Below are positions 52,674 to 61,418 of a stretch of 64,000 bases of DNA, piece by piece. A program made the translations under genes and the position numbers. Source of the DNA: Mycolicibacterium sp. TY81. Lineage in GTDB: Bacteria; Actinomycetota; Actinomycetes; Mycobacteriales; Mycobacteriaceae. Position 1 is the stretch's first letter; every line of letters starts with the position of its first letter. Where the stretch lies: the NCBI RefSeq assembly GCF_018326285.1, contig NZ_AP023362.1, positions 4,588,001 through 4,652,000 on the forward strand, read 5' to 3'. The notes under the pieces are model-generated. The model did not search any database. It had not been told where the DNA came from and saw only the letters and a list, made by a program, of their open reading frames with translations.

Positions 52674-52973
52674 TCAGCCCGGAAACTCGATGTCTTTCGC
52701 CACACTGAGACGCTGCGCGGGAAACCCGGCCCGGTCACATGTCCGGGTGACGATGTCCGCGGAGTCGGCCACGAAAATCCCGAAAGCCACCTCGTCGTTG
52801 GGCACCGAAATCACGGTTGCGACGCGTACCGATGCCTCGGTGGTGGACAGTGACAGGGCTGCCGCAGCAAGCGTCGCGGCCGCTTCAGCAAGCATCGGCC
52901 CGATGAAACTCGGGTGGTACCACTCGACGAGATAGCACGGCTCCACCGGAAGCATGAACGCAACGTATGACAT
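52674..52973 (-). CDS. DUF4242-like small protein
   Basis: A 99-residue protein from ATG 52973 (93 if started at ATG 52955). The pattern CYLVEWYHPSFIGPMLAEAA, then VRVATVISVPNDEVAFGIFV and SADIVTRTCDRAGFPAQRLS, resembles the DUF4242 family, small ferredoxin-fold proteins, one of which (SCO4226 of Streptomyces) was described as nickel-binding. There is no strong ribosome binding site at either start. The gene lies between two LuxR-type regulators and is divergent from the second; the shared upstream region has a notable inverted repeat. Function here is unknown; the family match is by eye. Confidence 0.6.
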   Translation of the reverse strand: MSYVAFMLPVEPCYLVEWYHPSFIGPMLAEAAATLAAAALSLSTTEASVRVATVISVPNDEVAFGIFVADSADIVTRTCDRAGFPAQRLSVAKDIEFPG

Positions 52974-52992
52974 GGACCGCGCGAGCGAAATA

Positions 52993-53010
52993 AGGGTTCT
53001 CCCTAACCCT
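52993..53010. promoter_or_regulatory. Short inverted repeat upstream of the DUF4242 gene
   Basis: AGGGTT, six bases, AACCCT. It lies 20 bp upstream of the DUF4242 start, in the position of an operator. Confidence 0.35.
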
Positions 53011-53038
53011 GCCGCTAGCACTTCATCGGGGTTCGAGA

Positions 53039-53083
53039 GTGCGCACAGATCGCGATCCCCCGCTAATCGCGATCTGTCCGCAC
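53039..53083. promoter_or_regulatory. Long inverted repeat (18-bp arms) in the divergent DUF4242/LuxR intergenic region
   Basis: Arms GTGCGCACAGATCGCGAT (53039-53056) and ATCGCGATCTGTCCGCAC (53066-53083) pair at 17 of 18 positions around a 9-nt centre. No T-run follows and both flanking genes point away, so an operator or an extruded cruciform is likelier than a terminator. Confidence 0.65.
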
Positions 53084-53127
53084 GCTCGGCGCCGCCGAGC
53101 CACTCTCAGCGATCACCCAGCCAACAC

Positions 53128-53156
53128 TTTACATACCATTGGTCTTGAATTACGAT
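53128..53156 (+). promoter_or_regulatory. Sigma-A-like promoter of the 53242 LuxR gene
   Basis: TTTACA (53128-53133), a 17-bp spacer and TACGAT (53151-53156). A further inverted repeat TCACGTC/GACGTGA (53187-53213) lies downstream in the leader, about 28 bp before the GTG. Confidence 0.6.
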
Positions 53157-53241
53157 TTCCGCAGCACCTGTCCATTCATGGGGGGATCACGTCGCGAAAG
53201 GCGCCAGACGTGACCGCAACACATCTCAGGGAGCGTCGGCC

Positions 53242-54345
53242 GTGGTCACGGTCGAGGACTTCTCACGCGTAGTCTCCTCGATCTACGATTCCGCGGTCCA
53301 GCCAGAGCGATGGACCGCGACAATGGCCCAACTCCACACCATGTTCGAGGCAACCGGTGGGGCTGCCCTGGTATTGGCCGATGGCGTGAGCCGCGCACCC
53401 CAGAGCGTCACCATCCCGACCGACGCCCTGGCCGAGTACGCCGAGTACTACCGTCACATCGACTACCTCCTCGAGGCCGTCGAGAACGGGCCCGTCGGGT
53501 ATGTGCACAGCTGCCAGGAACTCGCCGAGCTGCAGCCGCAGGCAGAGTTCCTCATGGACTGGATGCGGCCGCACCGACTCGACGACGGGCTGTTCGTCCG
53601 CCTGACCGATGGACCGCAGCCTGCCACCTGGCTCGTCGCCACCGAGAAACGTTCCGACCCGTTCGACACCCCGGACCGCGTCCACCTCACAGAGGCACTG
53701 GTCCCCCACTTCCAGCGCGCATTGCGCATCCAGCACGACCTCAGCGCGGCCACCCATCAAATCCGGAACATCTCGTCGGCGATGGACAACGTCACGCGCA
53801 TCGGGATGGCCGTCGTGGACTGCACGTTGTCGGTGCGATACCTGAACACCGCGGCCGAGAACATCGTCCGCCGGCACGACGGATTGACCATCCGGGAAGG
53901 CTCGTTCGAGTTCGCGCACCCGCCCGCCGACGCAGCGCTGCGCCACGGCATCAACGCCGCACTCGGGCAGACCGGATCGGTGGTGCGGGGCGGCACCTCG
54001 CTGTTGTGCCCGCGCCCATCGGGCCTGCGCCCGTACGTGATTCACGTGCTGCCGTTCCAGCACGTGACGGCTCCGCTCGCCGAATCGCGGGCGCTGGTGC
54101 TCATCCTCGATCCCGAGCGACACCCGGAACCGGACACCGAGATGCTGCGCCGCCTGTACGGGTTGACGACGGCCGAAGCGGCAGTGGCCATCAGGCTGAT
54201 ACAGGGCGACGGCATCAAGCCCATCGCCGAGAGCATGTGCCTGTCTGCCGGCACTGTCCGAACCCACGTGCAACACATCTTCGACAAGACGGGCACCCAC
54301 CGCCAGGCCGAGCTCGTGCGCACGCTGCTCGCCATATCCCTGTAG
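53242..54345 (+). CDS. LuxR-family transcriptional regulator with N-terminal sensory region
   Basis: A 367-residue regulator. Residues 1-290 form a probable ligand-sensing part (a first domain around GGAALVLADGVSR and a PAS-like segment around GMAVVDCTLSVRYLNTAAENIV). The C-terminal LuxR helix-turn-helix is LTTAEAAVAIRLIQGDGIKP with LSAGTVRTHVQHIFDKTGTHRQAELVRTLL. The GTG 53242 has AGGGAG about 8 nt upstream. It is followed on the same strand by the flavin monooxygenase-like gene (82 bp gap), which it may control along with the convergent permease-nitrilase pair (inference). The leader contains an inverted repeat that could be its own binding site. Confidence 0.88.
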   Translation: MVTVEDFSRVVSSIYDSAVQPERWTATMAQLHTMFEATGGAALVLADGVSRAPQSVTIPTDALAEYAEYYRHIDYLLEAVENGPVGYVHSCQELAELQPQAEFLMDWMRPHRLDDGLFVRLTDGPQPATWLVATEKRSDPFDTPDRVHLTEALVPHFQRALRIQHDLSAATHQIRNISSAMDNVTRIGMAVVDCTLSVRYLNTAAENIVRRHDGLTIREGSFEFAHPPADAALRHGINAALGQTGSVVRGGTSLLCPRPSGLRPYVIHVLPFQHVTAPLAESRALVLILDPERHPEPDTEMLRRLYGLTTAEAAVAIRLIQGDGIKPIAESMCLSAGTVRTHVQHIFDKTGTHRQAELVRTLLAISL

Positions 54346-54427
54346 TGCGCCAAGGAAATACGCCAATCGACTGATTGCACCGGCGGGCCCGATGCCGGAG
54401 CCTTTTTCCAAGGAACAAGGAGGCCTC

Positions 54428-55915
54428 ATGGGCAACGACACCACCGGACCTGGAATCCAGCGCTGCGACGTCTGCATCGTCGGGGCCGGAATCGCCGGTC
54501 TGAACGCCCTTTTCACCACCTCCCAGTACCTGTCGCCGGGTCAGCGGGTGATCCTGCTGGACCGTCGGCACCGACCGGGCGGCATGTGGGTCGACACCTA
54601 CGACTACGTGCGCCTGCACCAGCCACACCCGTTCTTCACCGTCGGGAACATCGGGTGGACACTGGGCGCCGAACCGTCGCACCTGGCCACCAAACACGAA
54701 GTGCTGGCGCACTTCGACCATTGCCTCGACGTGCTGCGCCGGCGCATCGCGGTGGACGAATATTACGGCTGGACAATGCAATCCGATGCCGAGGCCGACG
54801 GCGTGGTCCGCATCCAATGTGCTTCCGACGACGGCCGGAGCATGGTCATCGAAGCCAAGCATCTGATCAAGGCCACCGCAGCCGACGTCGAACCGAACGA
54901 CCCGCTGCCGGTGTCCAGCACCAGCGTCCACTCGGTGTCACCGAACTACTGCGACATGCGCGGCGGTGACATCGACGCCAGCGGCGCGCCGGTGTGGGTG
55001 ATCGGCAGCGGCAAGACCGCGATGGACACCGCGTACGCACTGATCACCCGTCACCCCGGACGCGAGGTGAATCTGCTGGCCGGTTCGGGAACCTACTTCG
55101 CGCACCGCGACCGCCTGTTCCCGACCGGCGGCAAGCGATGGTGGGGTGGACTGACGTTCAATGCCTTGGTCGACGACCTGACGCGGCTGTTCGACGGCAC
55201 CAACGAAGAAGAAGTGGCCCGCCGCTGGCGGGAACGCTGCGGGGTGTGGGTGACGCCCGAGACCGGCAATTTCCTGCTCGGGTTGTTGTCGACGGCGGAG
55301 CGCGACGCCATCGCCGCCGGTCTGGCCGACATTGTCATGGACCATTTCGTGGATGCCGTCGATCGCGACGGGCGGACCGAACTGCAGTTGCGCAGCGGCG
55401 CCGTCCGGGAGATCGATCCGGACAGCTGGATCGTCAACTGCACCGGGTACCTGCTGAAGCGTTCGGGGCCGTACGAGCCCTACGCGTCGCCCAGCGGCCG
55501 GGTGCTGTCATTGAACAGCAGGGCGGCGACACTGCATCTGACGACGTTCATGGGCTACTTCCTGCCCCATCTGATGTTCACCGGCCAACTCACCGAGGTG
55601 CCGCTCTACGAGCTCGACATGATCGACCTGCGGCGCAAGTGCAACGCGGTGTTCCCCCACACCTTGATGACGCTGGCGCTGCACAATCTCAGCCTCTTGA
55701 CGGATGCTTTGCCCGCCAAGGTTTTTCAGGACTGCGGGCTGGACTTCGCGAAGTGGTATCCGATGCCACGTCAGCTCGTCGGGACGGCCCAGTTCCTGGC
55801 AACCCACCGCCGTCGGCGTCCGCACCTGCAGCGCACCCTGGATACCGTCGCGCGGCGGTTCGACGTCCACTGCGCCCCGCTCGAGAGGAACAGCGCACGC
55901 CTACTCAGCCAGTGA
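54428..55915 (+). CDS. Flavin-containing monooxygenase-like NAD(P)-binding oxidoreductase
   Basis: A 495-residue flavoprotein. The FAD motif is CIVGAGIAGLNAL (residues about 16-28), followed by GGMWVDTYDYVRLHQPHPFF, and a second nucleotide motif VWVIGSGKTAMDTAYAL for NAD(P). IVNCTGYLLKRSG is the usual ATG-type motif near the C-terminal side. The layout is that of FMO and Baeyer-Villiger-like enzymes, but I could not find the exact FMO fingerprint. ATG 54428 follows AAGGAGG by four bases; upstream codons to 54392 are not needed. It overlaps the permease gene tail by 15 bp at its 3' end. Substrate unknown. Confidence 0.82.
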   Translation: MGNDTTGPGIQRCDVCIVGAGIAGLNALFTTSQYLSPGQRVILLDRRHRPGGMWVDTYDYVRLHQPHPFFTVGNIGWTLGAEPSHLATKHEVLAHFDHCLDVLRRRIAVDEYYGWTMQSDAEADGVVRIQCASDDGRSMVIEAKHLIKATAADVEPNDPLPVSSTSVHSVSPNYCDMRGGDIDASGAPVWVIGSGKTAMDTAYALITRHPGREVNLLAGSGTYFAHRDRLFPTGGKRWWGGLTFNALVDDLTRLFDGTNEEEVARRWRERCGVWVTPETGNFLLGLLSTAERDAIAAGLADIVMDHFVDAVDRDGRTELQLRSGAVREIDPDSWIVNCTGYLLKRSGPYEPYASPSGRVLSLNSRAATLHLTTFMGYFLPHLMFTGQLTEVPLYELDMIDLRRKCNAVFPHTLMTLALHNLSLLTDALPAKVFQDCGLDFAKWYPMPRQLVGTAQFLATHRRRRPHLQRTLDTVARRFDVHCAPLERNSARLLSQ

Positions 55916-57247
55916 CAGCTCCGGCGGCGGGACCCGCAGACCGCGGGTGAGGACCAGTAGGTACACCACGCCGATCGCCATCCAGATCACCCCGAGAGTC
56001 AGTGCCGCACTGCCGAGTTGGGTGAGCAGGTAGACGTCGACGATCGCGCCGATCAACGGAATCGCCACGTACGTCAAGGGATTCAGTCGCTTCTCGTGGC
56101 GATGCCGGACAAAGTAGCCGATCACCGACAGGTTCACGAGCGTGAAGGCGGTGAAGGCGCCGAAGTTGATGAACGACGTCGACGTCGCGACGCTGAGGAA
56201 CACCGCCCCCAGGCCGATCAGCCCGCACAGCACGATGTTGAAGACGGGCGTGAAGAACCGGGGCGACAGCTTGCCGAAGAACTTCTTGGGCAACACCGAG
56301 TCTCGGCCCATCGCGTACAGCAGCCGGGACACGCTGGCCTGCGCGGCCAGGCCCGAGGTGAACTGGCCGATGATCAGACCGGTCACGAAGAACGCGGCGA
56401 ACAGCGCCCCGCCGATGGTCCGGGCGGTGTCGGCGGCGAGCGAATCGGCATTCGTGAACGTGCCGCCAGGCTGGACGAGCGTCAGGACGTAGGCGACCGC
56501 GACGAAGACCACGCCGCCGATGAGCGCGACGAGCATGATGGCGCGCGGGATGTTGCGCTGCGGATTCTTGGTGTCCTCGGTGAGCGTGCTGACGGCGTCG
56601 AACCCGAGGAACGAGTACGCCGCGATGGCCGCGCCCGCGGCGATCGCGGAGAAACCGCCGGTGCCGCTGAACGGTGTGCCGGACAGCAGCGAGCCGGCGC
56701 CGTGGTGAGAGACCATGTGGGCCACCGCGAAACCGACGAACAGGGCGATCACCAGGAACTGCAGGGCCATCAGGACCAGATTGGCCTTGTCGGCCACCTT
56801 GAGTCCGAGGATGTTCAGCGCGGTCGTCAGAACGATGAAGAGCACGATCCACACCCACGCCGGTACCGACGGGAATTCACCGGTCAGGTACGCGGCGCCG
56901 ATCAACCAGATGACCAGCGGCAGGAACAGGTAGTCGAGCAGGATCGTCCAGCCGACCAGGAACCCGAGCCGCGAATCCAGCGCCTTGCGGACGTAGGTGT
57001 ACGACGAGCCCGCGACCGGATAGTGCACCGACATCTTCGCGTAGCTCGCGGCGGTGAACAGCATGGCCACGGTGGCCAGCAGATAGGAACCCGCGCTGGC
57101 GCCCGCGGACGCCTCGGCGATCACGCCGAAGATGCCCAGGACGATGATCGGCGCCATGTAGGCGAGGCCGAACAGCGTCACGCCACCCAGGCCGAGGGTG
57201 GCGTTGAGGTGGCCGGCCTCGTCGGTCTGCTGCGCGGTTTCGGTCAT
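55901..57247 (-). CDS. APC-superfamily amino acid/amine permease
   Basis: A 448-residue membrane transporter with about 12 helices. It begins GLGGVTLFGLAYMAPIIVLG and has AGSSYTYVRKALDSRLGFLVG and AYSFLGFDAVSTLTEDTKNP, motifs of the APC family (amino acid-polyamine-organocation). ATG 57247 is chosen because it overlaps the nitrilase stop (57244) by four bases and because the family starts near ATLGLGGVTLFG. The pairing with a nitrilase-type amidase suggests uptake of an amine, amide or amino acid that is then hydrolysed, or export of the product (inference). Its 3' end overlaps the convergent monooxygenase gene. Confidence 0.92.
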   Translation of the reverse strand: MTETAQQTDEAGHLNATLGLGGVTLFGLAYMAPIIVLGIFGVIAEASAGASAGSYLLATVAMLFTAASYAKMSVHYPVAGSSYTYVRKALDSRLGFLVGWTILLDYLFLPLVIWLIGAAYLTGEFPSVPAWVWIVLFIVLTTALNILGLKVADKANLVLMALQFLVIALFVGFAVAHMVSHHGAGSLLSGTPFSGTGGFSAIAAGAAIAAYSFLGFDAVSTLTEDTKNPQRNIPRAIMLVALIGGVVFVAVAYVLTLVQPGGTFTNADSLAADTARTIGGALFAAFFVTGLIIGQFTSGLAAQASVSRLLYAMGRDSVLPKKFFGKLSPRFFTPVFNIVLCGLIGLGAVFLSVATSTSFINFGAFTAFTLVNLSVIGYFVRHRHEKRLNPLTYVAIPLIGAIVDVYLLTQLGSAALTLGVIWMAIGVVYLLVLTRGLRVPPPELSLAE

Positions 57248-58134
57248 GAGCGTCCTTCGGGGTTGACGGTCTGCGGCTGCCACCGCTGTTGCACGAGCTG
57301 GCCGCCGTAGACGGGCAGTTCGATGGGGTCGTCATCGGCGTGCAGCTGTTCCCACACCCGGTTGACCCCGGCGGTGCCATGGGTCCGCACCGCCGTCACC
57401 CGGTCGAGGTCGATCGTCAGATACGTGACCTCCGGCTCGGCGTGGGCTGCCTCAGCAAGTACCTCACCCTCGGGTCCGACGTAGATGCTCTGCCCGCGCC
57501 CGAGTGGCCCGGCGGCGTTGACGCTGAGGTAGTAGATCTGGTTCGTGATCGCGTTGGCGCGGGCCAGGACGAGTTCCTGCGCGCGGTCGTCGGACGTCGT
57601 CTTGACGATGTTGAACACGACCTCCGCGCCGAGCCACGCGATCTGCCGGGTCGCCTCGGGGAACCAGCTGTCGTAACAGATGTTGACGCCCATTCGGCCG
57701 ACACCGGGTACATCGAAGGTCGTGAAACCGGCGCCGGACGCCCACGGTTCGTGCGGGCGCCACGGGAACACCTTGCGGTACGACGAGACCAGACGACCGT
57801 CGGGGTCGAAGACGAGAGCGGTGTTGTAGACCCGGCCGTCGTCGCCGCGCTCGGCGATCGAACCGGGCACCAGCCAGACGCCGGCGTCGGCGGCCACGGC
57901 GCCGAGCCGCTGCGCGAGCGGTCCGGTGAGCGGCTCGGCAACCGCGTCGAAATAGGCCGCAGGGTCGTCGGCGCCGTCGCTCGCGCCGAGCAGGTGAATC
58001 TCGGGGAAGACCACCATCTGGGTGTCCGGGTGCTCAGCGCGGATCGCCGCGAGCTCCGCAGTCAGTTCGGCCACCGGGTCGTCGCCCTGCAGTGGGCTGG
58101 CCTGGACGAGGGCAACCCGCCAATGTCTGCTCAT
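57244..58134 (-). CDS. Carbon-nitrogen hydrolase (nitrilase superfamily)
   Basis: A 296-residue hydrolase with the complete triad: Glu45 (VVFPE), Lys121 (SSYRKVFPW) and Cys153 (VNICYDSWFPE). These enzymes cleave amides or nitriles; most with the CYDSWFPE type motif are amidases (inference). The rest is a standard four-layer sandwich, with VNAAGPLGRGQSIYVGPEGE near the C-terminus. It starts at ATG 58134 and is the first gene of a two-gene unit with the APC permease, whose start overlaps its stop. Substrate not readable from sequence. Confidence 0.93.
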   Translation of the reverse strand: MSRHWRVALVQASPLQGDDPVAELTAELAAIRAEHPDTQMVVFPEIHLLGASDGADDPAAYFDAVAEPLTGPLAQRLGAVAADAGVWLVPGSIAERGDDGRVYNTALVFDPDGRLVSSYRKVFPWRPHEPWASGAGFTTFDVPGVGRMGVNICYDSWFPEATRQIAWLGAEVVFNIVKTTSDDRAQELVLARANAITNQIYYLSVNAAGPLGRGQSIYVGPEGEVLAEAAHAEPEVTYLTIDLDRVTAVRTHGTAGVNRVWEQLHADDDPIELPVYGGQLVQQRWQPQTVNPEGRS

Positions 58135-58248
58135 CTCACCTCACCGTCGGCGGTCACGGCCCTAGTGTGCGCCGGGACACAGTTCAACGCTCGGACAATC
58201 TGGGGATTTTGCGTGTGCCCATTCGACATTCCGTACACCGGCGTGGTT

Positions 58249-59172
58249 TCAGCGATGATGCGCGTCGAAGAACCGCCAGATGACGTCGGTCGCGTTCAGC
58301 GCCGTCGACGGCGGCGGCAGGTCGCCAAGTCGTTGCGCCAACGGGCTCGGGACGCCGCCGGGCCACTGATGGCCGGCGCCGGCGATGCTGATGAGTTCGA
58401 CGGTGCGGCCGCCGGGACAGTCGGCGGCCTGTGTCGTCACGGCGCCGGCAGTCGATGTCACCGGAGCACCGCACGCGTCGATGCCCCGCCACGTCGCGTT
58501 TACCGCGGGCACCGACGGCCCGTCGACGTTGGGCGCACCGGTGAGCGTCCGGGCCTTGCCCGGCCCGCCGTCGAACGGGACGCGGTCGTCGGCGGTCCCG
58601 TGGATCTGCAGCACCGAGGTCGGTGCGGCGTGCGAACAGTCGGTCAACAGCGTCCCGGCGACGGGGGCGACCGCGGCGAACAGGTCCGTCTGGCACGCGA
58701 GGCGCAGCGCCATCATCGCGCCGTTGGACATCCCGGCGACGTAGACCCGGGCCGGATCGATGGGCAGCTGCGCTTCGATCGCACCGACCATGGCGGTGAT
58801 GAACCCGACGTCGTCGATGTCGCGGTTCTTCGGTATCCCGCAACAGGTCCCGGCGTTCCAGGCGCGATCCATGCCGTCGGGATAGGCGACGACGAACCGG
58901 CCGGCGTCGGCCTCGGCGTCCCAGTTGTAGGCGCGCTCGGCCTGCGCCCCGTCGCCGTACCCGCCGTGCAGCATGACGACCAGCGGCGCCGGGCCGCTGA
59001 GCCCGTCGGGCCGGTAGAGGTGGAAGGTGCGGGTCAGGCCACCGGACTGCACCGACTGACTCGACGCGTTTGTCGGGGCACCGGAGGCCGGGTGCGTGCC
59101 GCAGCCGGCGAGCGCCGGCAGCGCGAAGACGAGCATGACGGCACTCAGTGCCCACAGCAGCCGGCGGCTCAT
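58249..59172 (-). CDS. LpqC-like esterase lipoprotein (PHB depolymerase/feruloyl esterase type)
   Basis: A 307-residue exported lipoprotein. Lipobox LAGC puts the lipidated Cys at residue 24 after a clear signal peptide (LLWALSAVMLVFALPA). The alpha/beta hydrolase domain has an oxyanion segment PLVVMLHGGYGDG, nucleophile Ser149 in GMSNG, an Asp in IHGTADDRVPF and a His in GAGHQWPGG. This order fits the poly(3-hydroxybutyrate) depolymerase-like family that includes LpqC. ATG 59172 is selected because the lipobox then sits at the normal distance; the frame continues upstream without signal features. It is divergent from the pirin gene, 49 bp apart. Confidence 0.9.
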   Translation of the reverse strand: MSRRLLWALSAVMLVFALPALAGCGTHPASGAPTNASSQSVQSGGLTRTFHLYRPDGLSGPAPLVVMLHGGYGDGAQAERAYNWDAEADAGRFVVAYPDGMDRAWNAGTCCGIPKNRDIDDVGFITAMVGAIEAQLPIDPARVYVAGMSNGAMMALRLACQTDLFAAVAPVAGTLLTDCSHAAPTSVLQIHGTADDRVPFDGGPGKARTLTGAPNVDGPSVPAVNATWRGIDACGAPVTSTAGAVTTQAADCPGGRTVELISIAGAGHQWPGGVPSPLAQRLGDLPPPSTALNATDVIWRFFDAHHR

Positions 59173-59221
59173 GCGTCCATGGTGCACCCCGCATCCGACC
59201 CACGCCTGCCAGAATTGAGCG

Positions 59222-59968
59222 GTGACTTCAGCAATTCGCGTCATCCGCGCTGACGAACGCTGGCACTGGCGCAACGAGTGGCTGGAATCGTGGCAGTCGT
59301 TCCCGGCGACCGGTAACTTCGATCTGGCGGCCAACGCGCACGGCCTGCTGATGATCAACAACGACGACACTGTCGACCCCGGTGAGGGCTTCGACGCGCA
59401 CGACCACCGGGATATGGAGATCATCACCTGGGTGCTCGAAGGCTCACTGGTACACAAGGATTCGTTGGGCAACGAGAGCACCATCTATCCGGGCCTGGCC
59501 CAGCGGATGAGCGCGGGCACCGGCCTGCGGCATTCGGAGCGCAACGGCGCCGGGCGGCAGGAACGCCGGCCGCTGCGGGTCGTCCAGATGTGGATTCCGC
59601 CCGAGGAACTCGGCGGTGCACCCAGCTATCAGGAAGCCGACATCTCCACAGCACTCGCCGGAAATGCGTTGATTCCCATGGCTTCTGGCATGCGCAAGTA
59701 CCGGGACGACGCCGCGATCACCTTCGGCAACAGCTATGCCGCGCTGCACGTCGCACGGTTGGATGCCGGTCACGCGGTGCAGGTGCCGGACGCACCGTAC
59801 GGCCACGTCTTCGTCACCCGCGGGCAGGCCGAATTCGAAGGCTCCGGTCCGCTGTATCGCGGTGACGCCGTGCGACTCACCGCGAGCGGCGGACAACGCA
59901 TCACCGCGGCCGACGAGGGCGCCGAAATTCTGGTCTGGGAGATGCACACCGTCGCGGTGAACGTATAG
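59222..59968 (+). CDS. Pirin-family cupin protein
   Basis: A 248-residue double-cupin protein of the pirin family. The metal-binding set of the first cupin is in GFDAHDHRDMEIITWVLEG with a later RMSAGTGLRHSE: His residues and Glu as in YhhW-type pirins, some of which have quercetin dioxygenase activity. The second cupin (ALHVARLDAGHAVQVP, GHVFVTRGQAEFEG) lacks an obvious metal set. The GTG start at 59222 has no ribosome binding site and may be leaderless. It abuts the convergent FAD oxidoreductase with no gap. Physiological role unknown. Confidence 0.9.
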   Translation: MTSAIRVIRADERWHWRNEWLESWQSFPATGNFDLAANAHGLLMINNDDTVDPGEGFDAHDHRDMEIITWVLEGSLVHKDSLGNESTIYPGLAQRMSAGTGLRHSERNGAGRQERRPLRVVQMWIPPEELGGAPSYQEADISTALAGNALIPMASGMRKYRDDAAITFGNSYAALHVARLDAGHAVQVPDAPYGHVFVTRGQAEFEGSGPLYRGDAVRLTASGGQRITAADEGAEILVWEMHTVAVNV

Positions 59969-61384
59969 CTAGCGTCCCCACCACGCCAAGGCGACGGTCG
60001 CGGCATTGGCCCCGCACATGCCGTGCCCACCCGGTCCCGGTGGCGTGGCCGCCGAGCAGATGTACATGCCCGGGACACCGATGGTGTACGGCGAGAGCGT
60101 GGTTCGCGGCCCGAAGGCCAGCTGCCGGATGTCCTTGGCGCCGGTGTTGATGTCGCCACCCACGTAATTGGTGTTGTAGACCGACATCTCGGTGGTGGAC
60201 CGCACGGCCTGTCCGACGATGCGATCGCGGAATCCGGGGGCGAACCGCTCGATCTGCGCGATGATCGCCTCGGTGGCGTCGCCGCTGTAGCCATTGGGCA
60301 CATGCGCATACGCCGACACCGGATTGACAGTGCCGACCGAGCGCTCCGGGTCGGCCAGGTACTGCTGGAACGCCAAGACGAAGGGACGCTGCGGCATCCG
60401 GCCCGCGTGGATGTCCCGTTCGGTCGTGGCGATCTCGGCGAAGTCACCGCCCAAATGCACGGTACCGGCCCGGCGGGCCGCCACGTTGGTCCACGGCACA
60501 TCGCCCTCCACCGCGAAGTCGACCTTGAAAGCGCCTGGGCCGTAACGGAACCGATCGAAGGCGCGCCGCACGCGCGCCGGCAGCCGGTCTCCGAGGATCC
60601 CGGCAATGGCAGTCGGCGACAGGTCGAAGACGGTGATGTCGGCGGGCGGCAACTGGGATGCAGCGGTGATCCGCACGCCCGTCTCGATCTTGCCGCCCAA
60701 CTCGGTCAGCACCGCCTCGAGGGCGTTGGTGATCGCCTGTGATCCCCCGGCGGCCACCGGCCAGCCGTTGGCGTGCCCGGCAGTGATGATGCCCAGCCCG
60801 ATCGCCGAGGTCAACGGGTGGTGCAGCGGCTGAAAGGTATGTGCGGCAACACCTCCGAACAGCGCACGCGCCTGCGGTGTCCGGAAGACGCGGGCCAGCG
60901 CTGCCGCGGGCAGCACCGTCGGCGCCCCGAACCTGGCGAGCCCCAACGGATGTCGCGGCACCCGCAGCAGCGGGCCCATGATGTCCTCGGACAGGGCGTC
61001 GAACCGGCGCGACGGTCCACCGAACAGCATTTTCCACCGTGGTCCGTCGGTCCCGAGCCCGGCGGCTGTGGTCTCGACCGAGCGGTAGAGGGCGCCGGCG
61101 GAGCCGTCGTCGAGCGGGTGGACGCAGTCGATGTCGGTCCACTTCCACTGCAGGCCATGGCGATCCAGGCCGAGGTCCTTGATGAACCTGGAGCCCGCCG
61201 GCATCACATGGATGGCGGCGCAGTCGTCGAACACCAGGCCCGGTAGGACGTACTCGCTGGAGCGGATGCCGCCGCCGATGCGGTCGGTGGCCTCCAGCAC
61301 CGTGACGTTGATTCCGTTGGCGGCCAAGGTGATGGCGGCGGCGAGTCCGTTGGGCCCGGCGCCGACCACAACCGCATTACTCAT
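59969..61384 (-). CDS. CrtI-like FAD-dependent oxidoreductase (phytoene dehydrogenase-related)
   Basis: A 471-residue NAD(P)/FAD-dependent oxidoreductase. The dinucleotide motif is VVVGAGPNGLAAAITLA (residues about 5-21), followed by LEATDRIGGGIRSSE. The C-terminal FAD motif is GMYICSAATPPGPGGHGMCG. The size and ends match the phytoene-desaturase / all-trans-retinol saturase group common in mycobacteria, not a true carotenoid enzyme by necessity. It begins 34 bp after the DUF3556 gene on the same strand and is likely the last gene of an operon with that protein and the acyl-CoA ligase. Substrate unknown; a lipid is suggested by context (inference). Confidence 0.88.
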   Translation of the reverse strand: MSNAVVVGAGPNGLAAAITLAANGINVTVLEATDRIGGGIRSSEYVLPGLVFDDCAAIHVMPAGSRFIKDLGLDRHGLQWKWTDIDCVHPLDDGSAGALYRSVETTAAGLGTDGPRWKMLFGGPSRRFDALSEDIMGPLLRVPRHPLGLARFGAPTVLPAAALARVFRTPQARALFGGVAAHTFQPLHHPLTSAIGLGIITAGHANGWPVAAGGSQAITNALEAVLTELGGKIETGVRITAASQLPPADITVFDLSPTAIAGILGDRLPARVRRAFDRFRYGPGAFKVDFAVEGDVPWTNVAARRAGTVHLGGDFAEIATTERDIHAGRMPQRPFVLAFQQYLADPERSVGTVNPVSAYAHVPNGYSGDATEAIIAQIERFAPGFRDRIVGQAVRSTTEMSVYNTNYVGGDINTGAKDIRQLAFGPRTTLSPYTIGVPGMYICSAATPPGPGGHGMCGANAATVALAWWGR

Positions 61385-61418
61385 GCGCGATCCGCCTTCG
61401 CTACCCGCTGGCCCCTCA

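Noticed and set aside
53039..53083. Rho-independent terminator
   Set aside because: Both flanking genes are transcribed away from it and there is no T-run on either side.
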